In this document: positions 34,706 through 39,588 of the stretch, piece by piece
How positions within the stretch are numbered: the stretch's first letter is position 1
How the letters are laid out: the number at the start of each line of letters is the position of its first letter
NCBI GenBank assembly: GCA_007693555.1
Contig: REDJ01000132.1
Span: forward strand, 1 to 39,588
Direction of reading: 5' to 3'
Source: Bacteroidota bacterium
GTDB taxonomy: Bacteria; Bacteroidota; Bacteroidia; Bacteroidales; UBA7960
Length of the DNA: 39,588 nucleotides
Program-made: the position numbers and the translations under genes
Notes under the pieces: generated by a model
What the model saw: the letters and a program-made list of their open reading frames with translations, nothing else
The model's database searches: none
What the model was told of the DNA's origin: nothing

Positions 34706-35095
34706 ATGTTGTTAAAAATTGAGGGTGAAGATCTTAATAAGTTTATCCTGATAGGAGACCGGGTGCTCATCAAACCCAAGAGTGCCACCCAGCGCACCAA
34801 AGGCGGATTGTATCTGCCTCCCGGTGTGGAGGAGAAGCGTAAAATACAGAGTGGATATGTTATAAAATGTGGACCGGGTTACCCTATTCCTGCTCCTCTG
34901 GAGAGCGATGAACCCTGGAAGGATAGCCGGGAAAATCTCAAGTATTTTCCACTACAGGCTGCTGAAGGCGATTTGGCGGTTTTTCTGCAGGACAGTGCTT
35001 TTGAGATTGAGTTTAATGGGGAGAAATATTTTATCGTTCCTCATTCGGCCATATTGATGCTGGTTCGTGATGAGGATTTTGTGGTGGGAAAATAA
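34706..35095 (+). CDS. GroES-family co-chaperonin-like protein
   Basis: 129 residues from the ATG at 34706 (an in-frame TTG at 34673 would add eleven). The chaperonin-10 fold is recognisable: GDRVLIKPKSATQRTKGGLYLPPGVEEK is a close match to the GroES N-terminus and mobile loop, and D-L-A-V-F-L-Q to the central GDxV-F strand. Between G-Y-V-I-K-C-G-P-G and that strand there is an insertion of about 25 residues (YPIPAPLESDEPWKDSREN) absent from normal 95-residue GroES. No groEL is adjacent; the DUF4301 gene follows 23 bp later. It is probably a specialised paralogue, not the housekeeping GroES. Confidence 0.82.
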   Translation: MLLKIEGEDLNKFILIGDRVLIKPKSATQRTKGGLYLPPGVEEKRKIQSGYVIKCGPGYPIPAPLESDEPWKDSRENLKYFPLQAAEGDLAVFLQDSAFEIEFNGEKYFIVPHSAILMLVRDEDFVVGK

Positions 35096-35118
35096 CAATA
35101 ACCTATAAAAGAAAATTT

Positions 35119-36654
35119 ATGTTTACGGAAAAAGATCTCAGGCAGCTTAAGGAAAAGGGTATCAGCACGGAAATGGTGCAAGACCAGGTACAAAAGTTTG
35201 AAAAGGGTTTTCCTTTTGTAAAGCTTGCTGCGCCGGCCACTCCGGGCGATGGAATAATACAGATTGATGAAAAGCGATTTAAGGAATACATGGAGCTGTA
35301 TGACAAGGAAGCACCGCATAAAGATGTGCTCAAATTTGTACCTGCCAGCGGAGCTGCAACACGTATGTTTAAAGATTTGTTTTCGTGGAGGGAAAAGCTT
35401 CGCAGCGGAATGACTGCTGATAAGGTTTCAGCAGAGGATGCACAGGCTGAAAAATTTTTCGGGGAGATAAAAACTTTTGCTTTCTGGAATGACCTGCAAA
35501 GGCTTATGAAAGAAAAGGGGCCGGATGCAGATGCATGCTATGCCGGCAAAGACTTTTTACCTTTGCTTGATAGCCTGCTTGATGATGAAGGATTGGGCTA
35601 TGCCATGTTGCCCAAGGGATTGCTTCGGTTTCACAGGTACGAAGGATTCAACCGCACACCCCTGGAAGAGCACCTGGTGGAGGGAGCGCATTACGCCCGA
35701 AGCAGGGATAACGTTGTCAGGCTGCATTTTACCGTTTCGGCTGAGCACCGTGGCCGTTTCATTAACCATGTGGGCGATGTCATCCAACAATACGAGGATG
35801 AATTTGGGGTAAACTTTGAAGTGAAGTTTTCAGTACAGAAACCGTCTACCGACACCATTGCCGTAGATTTAGAAAACAAACCTTTTCGCGACACCGACGG
35901 CTCACTTCTTTTCAGGCCCGGTGGGCATGGTGCTCTTATTCAAAATCTCAATGATCTTACCAACGACATTGTATTCATCAAAAATATTGATAATGTGGTG
36001 CCCGACAGGCTGAAGGATGAAACTTTCCGTTACAAAAAGGCCCTGGGAGGGTTGCTGCTGTCATTGCAAAAAAGCATTTTTAAAATTCTTGATAAAATAG
36101 AGAGTGGAGAGTTTTATGATGATGAATATGCTGTGGCGCGCACCTTTGCCATAGAGTATCTCTGCATTGATAAAAAGCTGCTTCCCCACGAGGCTGAAAA
36201 GGGTACCGAAATGTTACGAAAAATTCTGAACAGGCCCCTTCGTGTTTGTGGTATGGTTAAGAATGTTGGTGAGCCGGGTGGCGGGCCATTTTGGACAGAA
36301 GATTTGAAAACCGGGGGGCGTTCACTTCAGATTGTGGAATCATCGCAGGTAGATCATGAAAATAAATCTCAGCGGGAAATTTTTGAGCAGGCTACCCACT
36401 TTAACCCGGTTGATCTTGTATGCGCACTGAAAGACCGCAAGGGCAATGCCTTTGATCTGAAGGATTATGTTGATCCTGAAACCGGCTTTATCAGTTTGAA
36501 AAGCAAGGATGGCAAAGATTTAAAAGCCCAGGAGCTACCCGGTTTGTGGAATGGAGCCATGGCGGGCTGGACCACAATTTTTGTGGAAGTACCACTTATC
36601 ACCTTTAACCCTGTAAAAACCATTATGGACCTGCTAAGGGAGGAGCATAGGTAA
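35119..36654 (+). CDS. DUF4301-family protein
   Basis: A 511-residue soluble protein matching my recollection of DUF4301, a Bacteroidota family of unknown function. It starts MFTEKDLRQLKEKGIS and has KFVPASGAATRMFKDL near 74-89, MLPKGLLRFHRYEGFNRTPLEEHLVEGAHYAR near 162-193, LLFRPGGHGALIQNLNDL near 266-283, and GEPGGGPFWTEDL near 390-402. The P-A-S-G-A-A-T-R-M and R-P-G-G-H-G-A-L words resemble those of UTP-sugar pyrophosphorylase-like nucleotidyltransferases, so a nucleotide-sugar link is an inference only. No signal peptide. It follows the GroES-like gene by 23 bp, consistent with one operon. Confidence 0.85.
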   Translation: MFTEKDLRQLKEKGISTEMVQDQVQKFEKGFPFVKLAAPATPGDGIIQIDEKRFKEYMELYDKEAPHKDVLKFVPASGAATRMFKDLFSWREKLRSGMTADKVSAEDAQAEKFFGEIKTFAFWNDLQRLMKEKGPDADACYAGKDFLPLLDSLLDDEGLGYAMLPKGLLRFHRYEGFNRTPLEEHLVEGAHYARSRDNVVRLHFTVSAEHRGRFINHVGDVIQQYEDEFGVNFEVKFSVQKPSTDTIAVDLENKPFRDTDGSLLFRPGGHGALIQNLNDLTNDIVFIKNIDNVVPDRLKDETFRYKKALGGLLLSLQKSIFKILDKIESGEFYDDEYAVARTFAIEYLCIDKKLLPHEAEKGTEMLRKILNRPLRVCGMVKNVGEPGGGPFWTEDLKTGGRSLQIVESSQVDHENKSQREIFEQATHFNPVDLVCALKDRKGNAFDLKDYVDPETGFISLKSKDGKDLKAQELPGLWNGAMAGWTTIFVEVPLITFNPVKTIMDLLREEHR

Positions 36655-36934
36655 GGGGTGAATTCTTTGGGGTCGGGTTTGGGAGATACAAAACCCCCCA
36701 TCCCCCTGAAAGGGGGAGAACGGAGCCCAATGAGATGAAATGCATTAAAAAAATTTCGCCGCTATGCGGCTTTCAGGTTATTGGCTGATTTTTCTTTCTA
36801 CCATAATTTTAGCGCTATGCGCCTTTGCTAAACATAGAATTTACGGGTAAATTTTGGCATAATTACCATTACCGCATTTTACGCTGCGCATAGGCGTGGG
36901 AAATCAGAATGATAGCGTTTTGCTTCCCGGTAAA
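36655..36934. repeat. Intergenic cluster of short palindromes
   Basis: This 280-bp convergent gap holds TCCCCCTGAAAGGGGGA (36701-36717), GCCGCTATGCGGC (36758-36770), GCGCTATGCGC (36812-36822) and a related GCGCATAGGCG near 36886. All can form short hairpins. Related CCCC...GGGGG hairpins occur at 26786-26801 and 39220-39235. No coding frame is present. Confidence 0.6.
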
Positions 36935-38344
36935 TCAGTTTTGCATTTCCCTGAGAATGATTTCTTCTGCCTGCTCTACGGTAATTCTTTTGGCGATGAT
37001 ACGTTTATCCTCATCCAGCAGGAATAGAAGAGGAGTTGCCCATATGTCATATTTATCGCGGAATCCTGACTGATTTGTCGGGTCGTTAACATGAATCCAT
37101 GTAAGGTTGTTATTATTGACATAGTCGAGCCATTTCTGACGGTCGGCTTCGGTATTGGCTGCAAAGATTTCCACTCCTTTTGGGTTTAGACGTTGGTAAA
37201 ACTCTTTGAGTTTCGGGGTTTGGCGCTTGCAATGGCTGCATTCTGAATCCCAGAAATACAGCAGTGTAAACCGCGCTTCCACATCATGGAGGCTCAGGGG
37301 TTTGCGATCGGGTGTAAACATGATAATTTCCGGAGCGATGTTACCAATAAGCAGGGGTTTGAGTGCCATAGCCCTTTCAGCAATGCGCTCCAACTGGTCG
37401 GGGGTTACCCAGTCCACTTCACCGGTCATATAGTAATTCTCAACCATATGCACAAATACGGCATCCATTCCCATAATCTGTGAACGCTCAAAGGTATTGG
37501 TAATAAAAAACACTACATATTTAAACACTTCGGGGTGTGCGCGTGCTTTTTCCACAATTCGATCAGCTTCAGCGATGATGCTGTCGGGTATCTGAATGAT
37601 CACGCGGGTAAAAAAATGATTGAGTTTGCTGTGGAATATTGGTGTACGCAATAACCGGTCATCGGCAAAATCCATAAAATGCCAGAAGTTTTGCTTATAG
37701 GTTTGATACATGAATTCATTGTCGGGTGTGCCGTCCTCTCTCAGCGGTGCTTCGGGCATGGGAGGTTCTCTTTGTGCCAGTAAAATACGTCCAAAGAGGC
37801 CATCGGGAAATGCTTCGATTATTTCTTCCTGTTTGGCTTTGACCTGGGTATCGATTTCCGACAAGAGGTTTCTGAGTTCGGCTTTGCGTTCTTCGGTGGT
37901 GCCGGGGTCCTGCAGTTCGGCCCTGACAGGCCCACCTAATTCATTCATGGTGCTGATAAAACGCATGTAGTTGTAAAAAGCTTCATTATCGGGTGAATTT
38001 TCAAACTTCATGGTTTCCACAAAGTTATCCATCACGGCAGATACGCTGAAGTGCTGATTGTGGTCTACGATTATTTCAAAGAATTTCTGGCCGGGTAGCA
38101 CAACCATATACATGCCCGGATCGAGGCGTTCGTCGCCTGCAAAACGGAACCTGCCTTCGCTGTCAACATTTACGGTATCCAGAATATACTGGCGGTTGCC
38201 GAAGTGATATGCCAGGAAGGATGTAGTGTCGCTGACACCGGCTACCTGCACATCAATCTGGTATCCTTTGCCGGCAAAGGCACAACCTAAGATGCCTGCG
38301 GAAATTATAGCGGAGTAAAAAAGCTTTTTAAGTTGCATAATCAT
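36935..38344 (-). CDS. TlpA/thioredoxin-like lipoprotein with DUF4369 and DUF5106-type regions
   Basis: A 469-residue exported protein. Residues 1-21 end at a lipobox-like G-I-L-G-C (Cys21). An N-terminal beta domain (about 27-110) matches DUF4369 (FRFAGDERLDPGMYMVVL style), followed by a long helical region about 115-325 as in DUF5106 proteins. The C-terminal thioredoxin fold (about 335-469) has Y-F-W-D-S-E-C-S-H-C with the redox Cys369/Cys372, and I-W-A-T-P-L with the cis-Pro. It likely acts as a periplasmic thiol-disulfide reductase or oxidoreductase. The gene has a TTG-N17-TAACTTCG promoter-like sequence 26 bp upstream of the ATG. A second in-frame ATG two codons later is equally possible. 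Confidence 0.9.
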   Translation of the reverse strand: MIMQLKKLFYSAIISAGILGCAFAGKGYQIDVQVAGVSDTTSFLAYHFGNRQYILDTVNVDSEGRFRFAGDERLDPGMYMVVLPGQKFFEIIVDHNQHFSVSAVMDNFVETMKFENSPDNEAFYNYMRFISTMNELGGPVRAELQDPGTTEERKAELRNLLSEIDTQVKAKQEEIIEAFPDGLFGRILLAQREPPMPEAPLREDGTPDNEFMYQTYKQNFWHFMDFADDRLLRTPIFHSKLNHFFTRVIIQIPDSIIAEADRIVEKARAHPEVFKYVVFFITNTFERSQIMGMDAVFVHMVENYYMTGEVDWVTPDQLERIAERAMALKPLLIGNIAPEIIMFTPDRKPLSLHDVEARFTLLYFWDSECSHCKRQTPKLKEFYQRLNPKGVEIFAANTEADRQKWLDYVNNNNLTWIHVNDPTNQSGFRDKYDIWATPLLFLLDEDKRIIAKRITVEQAEEIILREMQN

Positions 38345-38369
38345 TCTTTTAGGATTTTCAGCTTGGTTG

Positions 38370-38397
38370 CGAAGTTAATAACAAAATATGAACCCAA
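38370..38397 (-). promoter_or_regulatory. Putative promoter of thioredoxin-like lipoprotein gene
   Basis: On the minus strand, TTG (38397-38395), a 17-bp spacer and TAACTTCG (38377-38370), 25 bp before the ATG. The spacer is slightly shorter than the usual 19-20 bp. Confidence 0.45.
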
Positions 38398-38454
38398 GTT
38401 GTTTTTAAACTTTCTTTGGATTTGATGAGCTTAAAGTGCTGAGAGGATGGTGTG

Positions 38455-38519
38455 GCCGCGATGCGGCTTTGGGGGTAATGCTGGCAAAGTGTGTTACCAT
38501 AATGTCGCCGCGATGCGGC
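38455..38519. repeat. Pair of GCCGCGATGCGGC palindromes
   Basis: Two identical 13-nt palindromes in direct orientation (38455-38467 and 38507-38519), 39 bp apart and both followed by a T, in the gap between the thioredoxin-like and DUF5063 genes. The same core with TATG in place of GATG occurs at 36758. This is a REP-like arrangement; no transposase of the REP-associated (RAYT) type is in the window. Confidence 0.6.
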
Positions 38520-38536
38520 TGATTAGTATGTAGTTA

Positions 38537-39085
38537 TTACAAATCAGAAAGGTCGTCGTCGTCAAACAGGCTGGGGTCGATGCTTTGGCTGTAGATTTTA
38601 GTGTGAATATTGAGCAGTGCCTGAATGGTCCTTAACCCCCAGTGGTTTTCAAATAGTTTTTGTAATTCGGCTACAGCGCAGGTTTTGCTTTGCATGGGGG
38701 CTTTCTGATAGAGCAATACAAAGTCTTTCATGTCCTGGTATATGTCGGCCATGTTGTCGGCCAGGCTGGCCTGCTGAGTATCGTAATTATGATCGTGGAT
38801 GTAATAAACATCTTCTTCAGCAAATTTTTCCCTGAGTGTTTTGAATATAGCCTCCCATTGTTCTTCGGTAACGAAGCGTTCGAGGTATTCGGGTTCGGCT
38901 TCCAGTTCTGCGGGCAATACGGAGCCTTTGAGATAGAGCAGGGGGGCAATTTTCTGGTAGTAGGAGAATATCTCCTGCTTTGAATATTTTTCGGCTTCCT
39001 CAAAAAACAAACAATACTCATGTGCCACGGTAATCATTTCAATTACCTGGCGGGAGAGAATGGGATTTTCGGCTGGTGATGTCAT
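38537..39085 (-). CDS. DUF5063-family protein
   Basis: 182 residues from the ATG at 39085. An in-frame TTG at 39103 is rejected because it lies inside a TAGTTTTG -7-like box. The helical, acidic soluble protein fits DUF5063, a small Bacteroidota family of unknown function: VIEMITVAHEYCLFFEE near 12-28, FSYYQKIAPLLYLKG, FVTEEQWEAIF, NMADIYQDMKDFVLLYQ and a final FENHWGLRTIQALLNIHT. It ends in an Asp-rich tail (SLFDDDDLSDL). No enzymatic motif is visible and no neighbour suggests a role. Confidence 0.83.
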   Translation of the reverse strand: MTSPAENPILSRQVIEMITVAHEYCLFFEEAEKYSKQEIFSYYQKIAPLLYLKGSVLPAELEAEPEYLERFVTEEQWEAIFKTLREKFAEEDVYYIHDHNYDTQQASLADNMADIYQDMKDFVLLYQKAPMQSKTCAVAELQKLFENHWGLRTIQALLNIHTKIYSQSIDPSLFDDDDLSDL

Positions 39086-39117
39086 GCTGATTTTTTTTTG
39101 CAAAACTACGGATAAAG

Positions 39118-39208
39118 TTGGAAAGTTGAAGAGTTGAAGAGTTGGGAAGTTTATGGAGTTTATGGAGTTTATGAAGTTTATGAAGTTTATGGAGTTTATG
39201 AAGTTGAT
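39118..39208. repeat. Tandem 9-nt repeat, GTTTATGAA/GTTTATGGA units
   Basis: A lead-in of GTTGAAGA units changes into about six to seven units of GTTTATGGA or GTTTATGAA, the A/G variation being the main difference. There are no spacers, so it is not a CRISPR array. Confidence 0.75.
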
Positions 39209-39253
39209 GCCGGTCTATTCTCCCTTTCAAGGGGGTTAGGGGGATGTTGTTTT

Positions 39254-39281
39254 GGGTGACGGGTGATGGGTAACGGGTAAT
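39254..39281. repeat. Tandem 7-nt repeat, four GGGT(G/A)A(C/T) units
   Basis: Four consecutive heptamers GGGTGAC, GGGTGAT, GGGTAAC, GGGTAAT in a regular two-by-two variation pattern. Confidence 0.7.
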
Positions 39282-39353
39282 GAGTTGAAGAGTTGAAAAG
39301 TTGAGAGGTTTATAAGTTTATGAAGTTTATGAAGTTTATGAAGTTTATGAAGT
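39282..39353. repeat. Second GTTGAAGA to GTTTATGAA tandem array
   Basis: As at 39118, GTTGAAGA-type units lead into GTTTATGAA units (four clean copies). The same order of word types in two arrays 75 bp apart suggests duplication of a composite block. Confidence 0.7.
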
Positions 39354-39397
39354 AAATTACTATTGTGAGGGATGGGTAAAAAATGCCATGGGTGTTG

Positions 39398-39427
39398 TTG
39401 GTTGAATAAAAAGTTTTTTTACCTTTG
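39398..39427 (+). promoter_or_regulatory. Putative Bacteroidota-type promoter of tRNA-Leu
   Basis: TTG (39398-39400), an exact 19-bp spacer and TACCTTTG (39420-39427): the best match to the TTG-N19-TAnnTTTG consensus in the window. The tRNA begins 68 bp downstream. Confidence 0.65.
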
Positions 39428-39495
39428 CCGAACATTTTCAAAAAAGGGTTTTCAGAAACAAAAGTTCGTTCTTTTCCAGTGAAAATCTGATAGAT

Positions 39496-39582
39496 GCCCA
39501 GGTGGTGAAATTGGTAGACACGCTACTTTGAGGGGGTAGTGAGCGCAAGCTCGTGCAAGTTCGAGTCTTGTCCTGGGCACCA
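39496..39582 (+). tRNA. tRNA-Leu (anticodon GAG)
   Basis: 87 nt including an encoded 3' CCA. The acceptor stem GCCCAGG pairs with CCTGGGC. The anticodon stem CTACT/GGTAG encloses loop TTGAGGG with anticodon GAG at 39530-39532, reading CTC/CTT leucine codons. There is a long class II variable arm (GAGC-GCAA-GCTC), as in all bacterial tRNA-Leu, and a T loop TTCGAGT. Confidence 0.96.
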
Positions 39583-39588
39583 TTTTTT

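Larger units (their letters stand above)
39086..39495. other. Gene-free region with tandem repeats upstream of tRNA-Leu
   Basis: These 410 bp hold a TAGTTTTG -7-like box for the DUF5063 gene (39101-39108, minus strand), three tandem-repeat arrays (39118-39208, 39254-39281, 39282-39353), a CCCTTTCAAGGGGG hairpin (39220-39235) and the tRNA promoter. Frames reading through the arrays give only low-complexity peptide. Confidence 0.65.

Noticed and set aside
36701-36717. CCCCC-GAA-GGGGG hairpin as terminator of the DUF4301 gene
   Set aside because: The stem is good but no T run follows on either strand, and the same hairpin type recurs at 26786 and 39220 as a repeat.
39039-39230. Minus-strand frame with repeated His-Lys-Leu triplets
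   Set aside because: It is a direct translation of the GTTTATGAA tandem array running into the DUF5063 start; low complexity with no independent support.
39118-39353. Possible CRISPR array
   Set aside because: The repeats are 7-9 nt and contiguous, with no unique spacers and no cas genes nearby.

Overview
The window reads as chromosomal DNA of a member of the Bacteroidota, probably a Bacteroidales/Marinilabiliales-type anaerobe. Three things point there. Several families are typical of the phylum (DUF4831, DUF4301, DUF5063, a DUF4369-type thioredoxin lipoprotein, a C10/streptopain-type peptidase, a glycogen synthase-phosphorylase fusion). Start codons mostly lack Shine-Dalgarno sequences. 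Many upstream regions carry the Bacteroidota -7 box TAnnTTTG or TAnnTTCG, in two cases with a TTG -33 box at 19-20 bp spacing. No phage, plasmid, rRNA or CRISPR locus is visible.

Layout. 151-2052: membrane metallophosphoesterase and SmpB. 2053-2646: gene-free, repeat-rich DNA. 2647-7735: envelope and proteolysis genes (rhomboid protease, S41 C-terminal processing protease, HAD phosphatase, second rhomboid, class IV aminotransferase). 7971-11560: a large dCache-HAMP-GAF-PAS sensor without a kinase domain, then a TPR-SPOR protein. 11939-21149: an alpha-glucan/glycogen locus with GH133-type debranching enzyme, GT4 glucan synthase-like enzyme and GH57 glucanase or branching enzyme in one apparent operon closed by a strong terminator, then a separately promoted 1429-residue fusion of a GT3 glycogen synthase to an alpha-glucan phosphorylase. 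21318-22064: FabG. 22152-26061: a C10 peptidase lipoprotein divergent from an unrecognised 823-residue secreted helical-repeat protein. 26058-34445: mostly minus-strand genes (DoxX-like, GNAT-nitrilase fusion, SDR, DUF4831 lipoprotein, cyanophycin synthetase-like protein, peptidase E). 34706-36654: GroES-like protein plus DUF4301. 36935-39085: thioredoxin-like lipoprotein and DUF5063 protein. The window ends with tRNA-Leu(GAG).

How the genes work together. The glycogen locus combines two synthases, a phosphorylase, a debrancher and a GH57 enzyme, so synthesis and mobilisation of storage glucan are encoded side by side. The peptidase E and CphA-like pair suggests metabolism of an aspartate-containing peptide or polymer, but the CphA-like protein has lost or changed key ATP-site motifs in both its ATP-grasp and Mur-ligase halves. 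It is the best candidate here for something not described.

Intergenic DNA is unusual for its repeats: three copies of a modular palindromic element (two of them with near-perfect internal hairpins), a 131-bp MITE-like element with 19/20-bp terminal inverted repeats, short GCCGC-ATG-type palindromes, CCCCC-AGGGGG hairpins, and tandem 7-9-nt arrays beside the tRNA. All domain calls come from reading motifs by eye; no database search was run.
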